Positions 7,567 through 15,308 of a stretch of DNA of 22,260 nt are shown here, piece after piece. Under the pieces are notes generated by a model. That model had not been told where the DNA came from. It made no database searches and saw nothing but the letters and a program-made list of their open reading frames with translations. Source of the DNA: a virus; IMG/VR virus record IMGVR_UViG_3300033806_000003, positions 1-22,260 of that record. The stretch is one strand, 5' to 3'. How positions within the stretch are numbered: position 1 is the first letter of the stretch; each line of letters starts with the position of its first letter. A program made the translations under genes and the position numbers.

Positions 7567-8313
7567 CTAGAACGGGTATGTCTTAACGGGTTTCAAACCC
7601 CTGGCGAAATGGAAGTGCCTTGGGTCAAGCGTGATTGCGTGAACGGCCTCTTGCTCATCGCCCGACATGATGAGATGCGGGCGAAGCATCCGATCGGTGC
7701 TGTCTTCCCACTCCTTCGTCCTATCGTCCCCTGTGATTCCCATCATTCTCCAGGCTGTTCGTTGGATCAAATAATCTGTGAATGCGAACCAAGGCGTCGT
7801 CGGTGAAGTCTCAGGATTTGGAATCGCGGGCTGATTGCGCATGTAACGATGAGTGAGCACCAAATTGCCTGAACTCTGAGGGTAGACGAACAGATTACCC
7901 GCTTGAGTTATCGTGCCGGCGCCAGCGGTACCACCGGACCACACTTGCGCCTGTGTCGAAAGATCGGTGGCAAACTCATACGGATAATTTGCCATCGATG
8001 GATCCTTGAACTCCGAATCAAACTGTTCCATCGTGATCGGCGTAAGGAAAATGGTGAGCCCACTGGTGAAGGGCGCCGCAGTGCTCGGCATCGGATAGAA
8101 CAGATCATAGGTCCGAAGGTAATCCGATTCCAAGGCGAAGGGGCCATAGCTACCTGGACCAACGGTGATCGATTGAGTGACCCGATTGACTTTGAGGTTC
8201 TTGTTCAATACAAGATCCTCAAGCACCAAGGTAAGCATTTGCCCGCCCAATTGCACCATCGCCGGACCCTTGGCGATGCGGCAGGCTAATTGAACGATCT
8301 GGGCAGCTTGCAT
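7567..8313 (-). CDS. Head-tail connector/adaptor protein (P22 gp4-like)
   Basis: This protein has 248 residues. A helical start (AAQIVQLACRIAKGPAMVQL) is followed by a second helix (LTLVLEDLVLNKNL), a beta segment, SDYLRTYDLFYPMP and then PYEFATDLS. The C-terminal half carries LVLTHRYMRNQPAI, a WFAFTDYLI segment and a final helix with HLIMSGDEQEAV. This layout matches tail-completion/adaptor proteins that sit under the portal in short-tailed phages. Gene order (capsid, two small genes, this gene, beta-propeller hub) supports that. The ATG directly follows the stop of the previous gene (TAGATG); only a weak GCGGAA lies upstream. The assignment to a gp4-like connector is from memory of family features, so medium confidence. 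Confidence 0.65.
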   Translation of the reverse strand: MQAAQIVQLACRIAKGPAMVQLGGQMLTLVLEDLVLNKNLKVNRVTQSITVGPGSYGPFALESDYLRTYDLFYPMPSTAAPFTSGLTIFLTPITMEQFDSEFKDPSMANYPYEFATDLSTQAQVWSGGTAGAGTITQAGNLFVYPQSSGNLVLTHRYMRNQPAIPNPETSPTTPWFAFTDYLIQRTAWRMMGITGDDRTKEWEDSTDRMLRPHLIMSGDEQEAVHAITLDPRHFHFARGLKPVKTYPF

Positions 8314-8715
8314 CTATTCCGCCAGTTTCTTCTCCGCAGCCGAGATCGCGGCATCTGCACTCTCGATTCCGTTTTTGCACATCTGCACATCGGCATCGTA
8401 TTTTGAAATCTGCAACATCTCCTGGCTAGTTAGCTTCTTCGCCCCGCTGCGCTTGTTGATTAGCCGCTCGTAATTCTGATTGATGAGATTCAGGTTGGCC
8501 GCAAACATAGCCCGTTCGGCCCGTTTGTTGATGATGTCCGCTCTCACAACTTGTCGATCGCAGACATCCATCGCCATGTCGATGAGCCGATTCATTCCGG
8601 CACGATCTTCCTCGCCCTCTACAATGTAGAAGGAAATCTTGATACCTCGCTTGTCGGTCAGGTTGTTAGTGATGTCAACGTTGCCGACGATACGTTGTTG
8701 TTTCTGGTCACTCAT
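8314..8715 (-). CDS. Unknown small virion-module protein (helical C-terminus)
   Basis: This 133-residue protein has a polar beta-like start (IVGNVDITNNLTDKRGIKIS then FYIVEGEE). A mostly helical remainder has charged residues spaced as in a coiled coil (DMAMDVCDRQVVRADIINKR; NLNLINQNYERLINKRSG; ISAAEKKLAE). The ATG overlaps the upstream stop as ATGA with a GGGTGG-type SD. I do not recognise the family. Its position between the capsid gene and the connector suggests a head-completion or assembly role, which is inference only. Confidence 0.7.
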   Translation of the reverse strand: MSDQKQQRIVGNVDITNNLTDKRGIKISFYIVEGEEDRAGMNRLIDMAMDVCDRQVVRADIINKRAERAMFAANLNLINQNYERLINKRSGAKKLTSQEMLQISKYDADVQMCKNGIESADAAISAAEKKLAE

Positions 8716-9305
8716 CGTGTCACCACCCTAGCGTTGCGAGTCTGCCATGCAGGATCTTGCTTGCGGTAGAAATTCTCATCCGATCCATGAATGTCACGAT
8801 CATGGCTCCATGTGCGCCATACGATGTCCTTGATGGTGCGCAATGTATCCAGATCGAGCTCATAGGTCGTGCCGTGATAGAACTCCTCGCCGTTGATGCG
8901 CAGGAATATCCCACCACAGGGCGGCATGTCGATCTTGTAGAAATAGGTCGGAACATCGACCATCTCAAAGACCGGCTGCAAGATCGGCTGGCCGTTGTCC
9001 TTGTGCCCAACCACCTTGTAGGACTTGCACCGCGAAACCTTGACCGTCTTTCCGGTTGGGCGACCTTGAATCTCAGTATCACCGACGCGAACTTCGGCGT
9101 CCGCAGATTCCAGGGCTTTTTGCTCGGCCTTGCTGCGCTTTGCCTCGGCAAGCGCCAGCTTAACCGTCAGATCCTCAACCTGAAGTCGCAGCTTCTCTTT
9201 CTCTGGATCTTCGGTGTGCTTGATCGAGGCGACTTCGACATATTTGCCCTGTTCAGGCGCTTTTGCCTCGTAGACTTGATTCTTGCTGCCTTTGGGTCTG
9301 CCCAC
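8712..9305 (-). CDS. Unknown protein with AT-hook-like N-terminus and coiled coil, just after capsid terminator
   Basis: This 197-residue protein starts at GTG 9305, which has GGAGG five bases upstream; the ATG at 9309 is in another frame with poor spacing. It begins MGRPKGSKN, a GRP-K core like an AT-hook minor-groove binder. Residues ~35-70 are a charged coiled coil (KEKLRLQVEDLTVKLALAEA). The C-terminal half is a compact domain (VPTYFYKIDMPPCGGIFLRI, then NGEEFYHGTTYELDLDTLRT) with many aromatic residues and ends in Arg-rich sequence. I cannot name a family. It is the first gene after the terminator, so it may be made at a lower level than the capsid protein. Confidence 0.75.
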   Translation of the reverse strand: MGRPKGSKNQVYEAKAPEQGKYVEVASIKHTEDPEKEKLRLQVEDLTVKLALAEAKRSKAEQKALESADAEVRVGDTEIQGRPTGKTVKVSRCKSYKVVGHKDNGQPILQPVFEMVDVPTYFYKIDMPPCGGIFLRINGEEFYHGTTYELDLDTLRTIKDIVWRTWSHDRDIHGSDENFYRKQDPAWQTRNARVVTR

Positions 9306-9320
9306 GCATTCCTCCTTCTA

Positions 9321-9354
9321 TTAAAAAAATGGGCCGGCCGAAAATGGCCGGCCC
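9321..9354 (-). terminator. Rho-independent terminator after the major capsid gene
   Basis: On the minus strand a perfect 9-bp GC-rich stem (GGGCCGGCC / GGCCGGCCC) closes a six-base loop and is followed by A then seven T. It lies 27 bases after the capsid stop and ends about 15 bases before the next gene's start. All criteria for an intrinsic terminator are met. It would make capsid and scaffold mRNA end here, with tail genes expressed by read-through or an unseen promoter. Confidence 0.93.
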
Positions 9355-9381
9355 AAGGCGCAAACAACGCGCACGGGAGAC

Positions 9382-10797
9382 TTAAGAAATGTCTGCCATC
9401 GTCCCGGCACTATAACCAGGAGTAAAGGCGCTTGAACTCTCAGTCCTAACCAAGAATGCTTGATTGAGAATGATAGAGCCGTAAAACACCTTCCATGAAA
9501 CCACCCGCGTCTGATTCAAACGATCACTCTTATCGGCGCCGGTCAGGTAGAAGAATTCCGGGTTTTCAAGAATCACTTGGCCGTAGGAATGATTGCCAAT
9601 GAAAATCGTTGGAAACACGGTAACGCCGGTTGCGGGAGCAGCAGGCGGTGTCTGTGCAATCCCAATGCCCGTCAACACTACCGTTGCGCCAGAGGCCAAT
9701 TGCGTCGCCTGTCCAGCCAACGGGCCGCTGGTCGGACCCGATGTAGTAGTCGCCAGATTCACCGGGCTTGAAGTCGTCCCGATGTAGACGTTGAACACAT
9801 AGTTGGGCAGCGTTGGCAGAGTGACGGTGATTGAACCAGTCGGACCTGTCACCGAAATGTTGCCCGATACTTGATAGATTCTTTGCTCGACCGAAGTCAG
9901 TACCGGCGAGGCCGTGACCTGGATGTTATAAGTCGCCGACGTTGCTAATGTTCCACCTGTGGTCGATGCCGTACCGCTAACCAGAGCGACGCCAACCCAG
10001 TATGGAATCATGTTGCTTTCGACGAACCGGACGCCACCAAACTCACCGAGCTCATTGTTGTAGAGCCGGTTAATGTCGGAGTAAGCCCAAGCAGTGTTGA
10101 CTTGAGCGTTCTCGCGCATGTCCTGAGCAACAAGAGGATGAATCAGCGCAACATAATGTTGCTTGGTTGCCGGCGACTTTGATGGATCCCGGTACGCACC
10201 GGCCTCAATCATCATATCCTCGCGCTCGTCGCCCATGAATCGAGGAGCACCATACGTCAAGAGCGAGCCTACAATGCGATTGCTCTCATGTGGGCTCATC
10301 ACGTCCGTCGAGGTAAGGCCGGCACGGCTGGTACGGCCATTGACGAAGTTCACTTGATTGGCAGCGACCAACGTGTTCAGCGTGTTGCGCTCCAAGGTTT
10401 CCGGCATCTGAATGGAAACTAACTGAATCGCCTGCTGGAAGATCGGATGCTTGATCGTCAAGTTGGCAACGTCGGTTACTATCACCGAATCGCCCCATTG
10501 CTGCGCCGTCGCGCTTACCTGGACAAGTTGGACTGGCTCACCCGGAGGCGCCACACCCTCTTGTAACTGAGCAAAGGGAAGCGGTAGACGCTCAAAACGA
10601 GTCGCAGTGTAAGTAACACCCCGATTCGTATCCAAGTGCAGCGGCTTGCCGAACTGATAGGCGACTAATTGCCTTCGCGCTAACGGTTCTACTTCCTCCT
10701 GAATGAATGCTTCAACATCGGCCTGGAATCCGGCAGAGGTTGAGGAGTTAATGACGCCAAGCGTCAGATAAGCGGCAAGAAGGGAAAAGAATTTCAT
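9382..10797 (-). CDS. Major capsid protein, N4-gp56 family, with an inserted Ig/FnIII-like domain
   Basis: This 471-residue protein is the main shell subunit. After a hydrophobic start (MKFFSLLAAYLTLGVINSS) comes the HK97-fold pattern of the N4-gp56 family: an N-arm, the E-loop region (ERLPLPFAQLQEGVAPPGEP), WGDSVIVTDVANLTIKHPIF, and a spine helix region ending with ALIHPLVAQDMRENAQ. Residues ~270-390 are a beta-rich insertion (YNIQVTASPVLTSVEQRIYQ; VTLPTLPNYVFNVYIGTT; PPAAPATGVTV), followed by return to the fold (TIFIGNHSYGQVILENPEFF and a final KVFYGSIILNQAFLVRTES). The insertion is likely surface-exposed, as in decorated capsids. The ATG has GGAGAGG upstream. The scaffold gene precedes it and a strong terminator follows. 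Confidence 0.9.
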   Translation of the reverse strand: MKFFSLLAAYLTLGVINSSTSAGFQADVEAFIQEEVEPLARRQLVAYQFGKPLHLDTNRGVTYTATRFERLPLPFAQLQEGVAPPGEPVQLVQVSATAQQWGDSVIVTDVANLTIKHPIFQQAIQLVSIQMPETLERNTLNTLVAANQVNFVNGRTSRAGLTSTDVMSPHESNRIVGSLLTYGAPRFMGDEREDMMIEAGAYRDPSKSPATKQHYVALIHPLVAQDMRENAQVNTAWAYSDINRLYNNELGEFGGVRFVESNMIPYWVGVALVSGTASTTGGTLATSATYNIQVTASPVLTSVEQRIYQVSGNISVTGPTGSITVTLPTLPNYVFNVYIGTTSSPVNLATTTSGPTSGPLAGQATQLASGATVVLTGIGIAQTPPAAPATGVTVFPTIFIGNHSYGQVILENPEFFYLTGADKSDRLNQTRVVSWKVFYGSIILNQAFLVRTESSSAFTPGYSAGTMADIS

Positions 10798-10809
10798 GGT
10801 GTTCCTCTC

Positions 10810-11559
10810 CTACAGTGGTTGACCTTCGAGCCTTGCTCGACGCTTTTCGCGTTCCGTTTGCGGCGCCGCGCCTTTACGCACATCTGAGCGAGCATTGGGC
10901 AAAGAACCGCGATCGACCTTCGCCGGCTCGGCGCTGGGACTCGCTACCGCTTTCTTGGGCTTGACCTTGCCGTCCAGAATGTCTTGCCCGATAAGGTAAG
11001 TCAGAATCATCTTGCGCGGAGGCATGTTCTGACCAGCACGGCGGAATCCGTCAAGAGCTTCTTCTACCCGAGCGCCATAAGCCTTGAACACTTTCGGCTT
11101 GGTGTATTCCAATGCGGCGAACTCGGCGCGATCGGCTCGATCGGATGCGGCGGCAAAGGTCGCATCGGCCCGCTGGCTTGTCTGCCGCCATTTGCGGTTG
11201 CTGTCGATTTGCCAGCGCAACCAGCGAAGCGTGTTCTCGTCAGCGCCACCCTTGCGGGCCTGCTCAAATTCCGCTTCCTCACGCTCGCTTTCGGGATCGG
11301 TCTTTGGTCCTTGCGGAATCTGCACAGATTGGCGAGCTCGTGCTTCTATATCCGCTGCGCGACGCTCGGCTTCTGCTGCACGCCGCTCGGCCTCCGCTAT
11401 CCTGGTAGCCGGATCCTCCGAGTCCCCTTTCTGGGTTACTGTCGGCTCAACAGCCTCAATAAGATCATCGAGGGTGTCGTCCGTGGTCGGCGGATCTGCT
11501 GGCGCGGGATCGTCGCCATCTACGCCAAGATGAAGAAATTTGCGCAGAAATTCGATCAT
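10810..11559 (-). CDS. Capsid scaffolding protein
   Basis: This 249-residue protein lies directly upstream of the capsid gene, the usual scaffold position. After MIEFLRKFLHLGV it has an acidic, Pro/Asp-rich segment (residues ~14-50). Then comes a strong coiled coil (RIAEAERRAAEAERRAADIE, residues ~53-80), a helical middle (NTLRWLRWQIDSNRKWRQTS; ADATFAAASDRADRAEFAAL), a short hydrophobic helix (MILTYLIGQDIL) and a basic tail (REKRRARLEGQPL). Acidic/coiled-coil body plus basic C-terminus is the classic scaffold design, the basic tail contacting the capsid protein. The ATG overlaps the previous stop (ATGA), with only a distant GGAAG as SD. No protease domain is seen in it. Confidence 0.85.
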   Translation of the reverse strand: MIEFLRKFLHLGVDGDDPAPADPPTTDDTLDDLIEAVEPTVTQKGDSEDPATRIAEAERRAAEAERRAADIEARARQSVQIPQGPKTDPESEREEAEFEQARKGGADENTLRWLRWQIDSNRKWRQTSQRADATFAAASDRADRAEFAALEYTKPKVFKAYGARVEEALDGFRRAGQNMPPRKMILTYLIGQDILDGKVKPKKAVASPSAEPAKVDRGSLPNARSDVRKGAAPQTEREKRRARLEGQPL

Positions 11560-12050
11560 AGCGATATGCTTCCGATGTTGTTGATTTGAATCGTCGTGGC
11601 CCCGGTCACGGTAAGAATGAACAGCCGTCGTGTATTCGTTCCGATCGTCATCGTGCCAACCAGTGTGGTATTGGAATCACCGATTACTAGTGTTCCAGTC
11701 TGCCCGATATTATCGTTCATAATCGAGATCGGCTCGGCATAGCTGCCATCGATCGGAACCACGCCTCCAGGACCGGCCCCGATCGCTCCTAGAATCGAGG
11801 CGGTAGACGGCAACGTGATATTGAAGCCACCAGATGCACCAGATGTAAGTCGCGTGATTCCATAACCGACCTGAGCCGCCGTCAGATTGATGTTGGTGCC
11901 CGATGTTGCAATGCCGAATCCAGGCGGCAGCGCCTCGGCGTAGTTGTTGACGTTGTTGATGAGCCCGGAAAGACCGAATCCGGCTGACCTATCAGGCACG
12001 ATCCCCGCCGGCTGCGGGAAGATCACACCCAATCGAAGGAATTCGATCAT
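11556..12050 (-). CDS. Small beta-rich structural protein
   Basis: This protein has 164 residues. It begins MIEFLRLGVIFPQPAGIVPD, sharing MIEFLR with the scaffold encoded next. The remainder is beta-rich with Gly, Thr, Ile and Asn (INLTAAQVGYGITRLTSGAS; GTLVIGDSNTTLVGTMTIGT). No enzyme motifs are seen. ATG 12050 has AGGAGG four bases upstream. The sequence pattern (alternating hydrophobic/Thr, Asn) fits a decoration, capsid-associated or fibre-like protein. The family is not recognised. It is co-transcribed with the scaffold and capsid genes. Confidence 0.75.
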   Translation of the reverse strand: MIEFLRLGVIFPQPAGIVPDRSAGFGLSGLINNVNNYAEALPPGFGIATSGTNINLTAAQVGYGITRLTSGASGGFNITLPSTASILGAIGAGPGGVVPIDGSYAEPISIMNDNIGQTGTLVIGDSNTTLVGTMTIGTNTRRLFILTVTGATTIQINNIGSISL

Positions 12051-12059
12051 CTGGCCTCC

Positions 12060-12899
12060 TTACGCCGCTGCCGTTGCTTGATACAGACCAAGAAGCGTGA
12101 CCAGCGGCGAGAAGATGCCCACCGATCCGGTTGGTCCAACGGTGTATCCCGTCTGATACTGTGCGACGGGTACGGTCGTCGTGCCTGGAACAGTGCCAGC
12201 CGTCATCGTCCAAGCGGTCCCCGCGATCGGCGCGACGATGACGAACGATGTCGCGCTCGTCACCTTGACGATGGGATACCAACCCGAGGGCAGCGTGCCC
12301 GTCGTCACGTTCAGGAAAATCACTTGGCCGACTGTCGGCGAAAGCGCATTCGTGCCGAGTGCCAGGGTATAGGCATTGGTCGAACCGACTTGAGTAAGGG
12401 ATGTAAACGTGGTGCCGTTCGTCATTGCCGCACCGGAAGTCGTCGCCAACTGGGTAATCTGCCCTTGATAGGCCCGGATCGAGGTTGCCGAAACACCCGT
12501 TGTCCCCGATAGCGTTATGGCGGTGTCGGAGAGCGTTGGTGTAGCAATACTCCCACCCGCTCCCGTAGTGAGAATTGAGAAGGGAAATGTCTGTCCCAAG
12601 TACGGATTCTGAATCGCGTTGACAACGTTATAGGCGTAGTCCAGCGTCAGCGTGATTGCGCCGGCATTGGTGAAGCGGTTGAAACTCGTTGCCAGAGCCG
12701 TAAGAGTCGCCGATGCCCCCGAGACTACCGCCGGCACGAAAATGCCGTCTGCCTGAGTGTTCGCAGCATTGAGTTGGGTAAAAACGCTTTGGAGAGCGGC
12801 GGCTGGAACCTGATTGCCGTCGATTTCCATCAGCGATGGAAGAAGAGTAAGCGGCGCACCTGATTGCAGGGCGAAATATTGACGCAGCAAAGCTTTCAT
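12060..12899 (-). CDS. Beta-rich structural protein with virion N-terminal motif
   Basis: This protein has 279 residues from ATG 12899, which has GGAGG five bases upstream; an upstream reading from 12956 has no SD. It starts MKALLRQYFALQSGAPLTLL and then has a weak version of the fibre attachment motif (MEIDGNQVPAAALQSVFTQL followed by NAANTQADG). The rest is Thr/Ala/Gly-rich beta sequence (AITLSGTTGVSATSIRAYQG; ALGTNALSPTVGQVIFLNVT), ending VTLLGLYQATAAA. I do not recognise a family. Being first after a candidate promoter and followed by the scaffold and capsid genes, it may be a capsid decoration or minor virion protein. Confidence 0.75.
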   Translation of the reverse strand: MKALLRQYFALQSGAPLTLLPSLMEIDGNQVPAAALQSVFTQLNAANTQADGIFVPAVVSGASATLTALATSFNRFTNAGAITLTLDYAYNVVNAIQNPYLGQTFPFSILTTGAGGSIATPTLSDTAITLSGTTGVSATSIRAYQGQITQLATTSGAAMTNGTTFTSLTQVGSTNAYTLALGTNALSPTVGQVIFLNVTTGTLPSGWYPIVKVTSATSFVIVAPIAGTAWTMTAGTVPGTTTVPVAQYQTGYTVGPTGSVGIFSPLVTLLGLYQATAAA

Positions 12900-12927
12900 G
12901 GTGCCTCCTGGCAGAAGGTTAACGGAA

Positions 12928-12956
12928 TAGTGATACCGTTTACGGGGTCTTGTCAA
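12928..12956 (-). promoter_or_regulatory. Candidate promoter with internal palindrome upstream of the scaffold/capsid unit
   Basis: In the 66-base gap before ATG 12899 there is a consensus -35 TTGACA (12951-12956). The -10 candidates are weak: TCACTA at spacing 17, CACTAT at 18, or TATCAC at 15. The -10 region lies inside an inverted repeat AACGG-N10-CCGTT (12921-12940) that could be an operator or a small hairpin. The unit it would control ends at the strong terminator at 9321-9354. Confidence 0.35.
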
Positions 12957-12965
12957 ATCAGTGTC

Positions 12966-13487
12966 TTAGACGGGCGCCTTCAAGGCTTCCAGACGCTTGT
13001 TGAAGGCGATTTGGGCGTCCGTGAGCTTGGCTTCCCGCTGCGCTAGGCTCGCCTCCTTCACCTGAATTACGCGCTCGCGAGCATCCAAGGCATCGTCGGT
13101 ATCTTTTTCGGCCTTGCGCCGTGCCGATTGATAAGCCTCAAAAATGGCTCGATCACTGGCGAGCCGAGCGGCGCCCTGATCGACTTCTGCCTGTGCCTGC
13201 TTGGCTTGATCCATAGCGGTCGTCGCCTTTGCGGTGAGATCGGCGGCGGTTGTTTTTGCCATCTGAAGTTCACGCGCCGCTGCTTGAGCGTCGGCTTTAG
13301 CCTGCGCAGCAACCCGTTCGGCATCGTCGAGATTCATCTGAATGCCTTGACGCTTAACGAGCTCATCGCGGAGGGCCGTGATTCGTTTGATCTCGTCATT
13401 GAAGGTGCCTTTCAGGATCTCCTGAGTGGCAATAACCATGTTCGGGATGCCGATCACCTCATCGATCGCAAAGCGCCTAGTTTCCAT
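12966..13487 (-). CDS. Long coiled-coil protein of the structural block
   Basis: This 173-residue protein has a short folded start (METRRFAIDEVIGIPNMVIA), followed from about residue 35 to the end by continuous charged coiled coil rich in Ala, Lys, Glu and Gln (AAQAKADAQAAARELQMAKT; AKATTAMDQAKQAQAEVDQG; VIQVKEASLAQREAKL). The ATG at 13487 overlaps the previous stop (TGATG); an in-frame GTG one codon earlier is equally close to the GGAG. No family is recognised. It could be a rod-like internal core protein, an assembly chaperone or a second scaffold; the sequence does not decide. Confidence 0.75.
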   Translation of the reverse strand: METRRFAIDEVIGIPNMVIATQEILKGTFNDEIKRITALRDELVKRQGIQMNLDDAERVAAQAKADAQAAARELQMAKTTAADLTAKATTAMDQAKQAQAEVDQGAARLASDRAIFEAYQSARRKAEKDTDDALDARERVIQVKEASLAQREAKLTDAQIAFNKRLEALKAPV

Positions 13488-14572
13488 CACTTATTCTCCT
13501 CATCCTTGTCCATGCCTGAGATGAACGCTATCCTGGTCTTTATACCCTTCGGGCCAACACTCCACAAGATTGCGGTCACAGCCGGCGGAACGGGCGGAAT
13601 GAACGTCTGAAGCGTCAGAGGCATACTCTGGGAGGTATCGGTAACGTCCTGCCCTCTCAGTACGGCCAAAGGAATCGGGGGCGTGAACGACGGCCGCACC
13701 GAATCCGGGGTCAAAACCTTTGGAATCGATTGTGAAGTGTCGATCGCCTGCCAATTGGATATGGGCAGCAACGAGAAAGTATTTGCCTGGAATGGGGCGG
13801 GAACGCCAATAATGGTGAGTGGCGCACCTCTCGAAGTATCGTAAACATCCCGTGCTCTTAGTTCGACTAGCGGCAACGAGGCAGTGAAGAAGGGCGCAAC
13901 AGCATCAGGCGTCAGAACCTTCGGGATTGATTGTGTGGTGTCCCCCGGTTGCCACTTCGAGACAGGCAACAGAACGAAGGTATTTGCTTGAAATGGCGCT
14001 GGCAGGGATGTCTGAATACTGAGAGGCATCCCCTTTGAAGTGTCATACACATCGCGCGCCCGCAACTCAACCAGCGGTGGCGGTGGCGTAAAGAAAGGCT
14101 GTAACCCGGCATTAGTGCGAATGCCCAGAGGCATCGCATTCGATGTATCTCTACCCTGCCAAATTGAAGTGATAAGCTGGACAAAGGTGTTGGCCTGGAA
14201 CGGTGTCGGAACCGTCCTAAGCGTAGACGGCATACTCCTTGAAGTGTCGACCAGAACATCTTGCGGTCGGGCGATGAGTAATGGGGGATCAATAAACGAC
14301 GGCATGAGCCCCGCATTGGTTCTAATACCAAGTGGCTGTGCATTCGACGTATCAAGTCCATGCCATACCGAACGGATCGGAGGCATGAAAGTGCTGGCAT
14401 TGAATGGCTTCGTTCCTGCGTTAGTTCGTATGCCTATCGGCATACAGCAGGAAGTGTCTCCTAACTGTGTTGGTGGATTTGGAGGAGCCGAAAGAAGGGC
14501 AACAAAGAACGGCGCTGCTGCTGCCGCAACTGGCGCGAACCGTCTTAGCCTAAACGGCTGCGCTCGAAGCAT
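13487..14572 (-). CDS. Nine-repeat 'DTS' protein of unknown function
   Basis: This 361-residue protein consists largely of nine ~34-residue repeats. Each has the core D-T-S (one copy DTT), at residues 39, 74, 109, 142, 177, 211, 245, 278 and 312. Two unit types largely alternate: type A has PFQANTF, a Trp about 8 residues later, then DTS; type B has PxFTPPxPLVELRARDVYDTS. After DTS comes xxxPL or xxIPKVLTP. The N-terminus is basic, then hydrophobic (RRFAPVAAAAAPFFVALLSA), and the C-terminus ends with a lone globular-looking segment (ILWSVGPKGIKTRIAFISGM). The ATG follows the previous TAG directly, with GGAGG nine bases upstream. I know no family; a fibrous or surface-exposed virion protein is a reasonable inference. 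Confidence 0.8.
   Translation of the reverse strand: MLRAQPFRLRRFAPVAAAAAPFFVALLSAPPNPPTQLGDTSCCMPIGIRTNAGTKPFNASTFMPPIRSVWHGLDTSNAQPLGIRTNAGLMPSFIDPPLLIARPQDVLVDTSRSMPSTLRTVPTPFQANTFVQLITSIWQGRDTSNAMPLGIRTNAGLQPFFTPPPPLVELRARDVYDTSKGMPLSIQTSLPAPFQANTFVLLPVSKWQPGDTTQSIPKVLTPDAVAPFFTASLPLVELRARDVYDTSRGAPLTIIGVPAPFQANTFSLLPISNWQAIDTSQSIPKVLTPDSVRPSFTPPIPLAVLRGQDVTDTSQSMPLTLQTFIPPVPPAVTAILWSVGPKGIKTRIAFISGMDKDEENK
13600..14515 (-). repeat. Nine imperfect ~102-bp tandem repeats (34-residue 'DTS' units)
   Basis: DTS positions are spaced 35, 35, 33, 35, 34, 34, 33 and 34 residues apart. Units 5 and 7 share LVELRARDVYDTS, units 6 and 8 share PFQANTF and SIPKVLTPD, and units 1, 2 and 4 share IRTNAG. 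Pairs A+B therefore look duplicated as a ~68-residue double unit. The repeats are diverged at DNA level and stay in frame, so selection acts on the protein. Confidence 0.85.
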
Positions 14573-15307
14573 CTACATCCTCCAGGGATTGATCGCGAAC
14601 GCGAGCGCTTCCGCAGCCGAGAGCGATCTGTTCCACGCAAACGCTGCCACAACTGGGAAATCACAAGCTTGCGATGCGCTTGATTCCATCCCAGACACGC
14701 CCCACTTTTGCGGCATGACCGCATTCCCGGCACTCGCTACATCTGTGCCAACTGTTGCATCTATGCCATCGAAATAGACTTTCGGAACAGCAGATGCAGG
14801 ATAGCGGACACCCATGTAACAATGTGGTTTTCCGTCGCTCACGCTAGGCCCGCTGGAATTATCAGCCTGTTGCAAGAATCCGCTCGAATATTCAATCAGG
14901 GAAAACTCCCCGGCGGCAGCGGTGCCATTAGAGGCAGTGTTTACGAACAACCCCAGAAGGTCTCCGCCGCCGGAAGTGCGCGCGCCTATCAGGGCACTTA
15001 CCTGTCCAACGTTCGTCGGTGCGGCGATCGCGGCCAAGGTATATCCGTTAGCGGGAACAACGGGCGTGTAAGTGCCGTAGTAAATCGCGTTGTTGCTTGC
15101 CTGCGTCATCAGAGAGGCTGGCCCGAATGCCGTTGCCGTTGCGGAATATCCGCTGAATTGATTGGGCGTGAGCCCGGTGACGAGATCGACAGCCCCATCG
15201 CCAGGAAAGCACGCGAACACCAGACCGCGACCGAGGCCGCTGCTAGTGTTTAAGCACCCTACCGTTGGCCGGTACGGCGGTCGGCCGCAAGTAAGGGATA
15301 TGCCCAC
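14573..15307 (-). CDS. LamG/concanavalin-like jelly-roll protein
   Basis: This 244-residue protein starts at GTG 15307, one base after the previous stop. The fold suggested is a lectin-like beta sandwich: LGRGLVFACFPGDGAVDLVT near the start, central strands (GYTLAAIAAPTNVGQVSALI; DGKPHCYMGVRYPASAVPKV), YFDG, and the diagnostic C-terminal segment AFAWNRSLSAAEALAFAINP. That last pattern (x-W-x-R-x-L-S-x-x-E followed by a short helix and NPW) is typical of LamG_3-like domains in phage surface proteins, which bind sugars or act as capsid decorations. The ligand is unknown. It lies among other beta-rich genes between portal and scaffold. Confidence 0.8.
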   Translation of the reverse strand: MGISLTCGRPPYRPTVGCLNTSSGLGRGLVFACFPGDGAVDLVTGLTPNQFSGYSATATAFGPASLMTQASNNAIYYGTYTPVVPANGYTLAAIAAPTNVGQVSALIGARTSGGGDLLGLFVNTASNGTAAAGEFSLIEYSSGFLQQADNSSGPSVSDGKPHCYMGVRYPASAVPKVYFDGIDATVGTDVASAGNAVMPQKWGVSGMESSASQACDFPVVAAFAWNRSLSAAEALAFAINPWRM

Positions 15308-15308
15308 T

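Noticed and set aside
8757-9425. 222-residue open frame on the plus strand
   Set aside because: It lies antisense to well-supported genes (8712-9305 and the capsid end), crosses the terminator, and has no SD or domain. It is a shadow of biased codons.
10984-11589. 201-residue open frame on the plus strand
   Set aside because: Antisense to the scaffold gene; no SD, no recognisable domain, composition explained by the coiled-coil codons opposite.
13600-14515. Regular ~102-bp repeats as a CRISPR array
   Set aside because: Units are diverged, in frame and without spacers; they encode protein repeats.
14040-14777. 245-residue open frame on the plus strand
   Set aside because: Antisense to the DTS-repeat gene and LamG-like gene; its repetitiveness is the mirror of those repeats.
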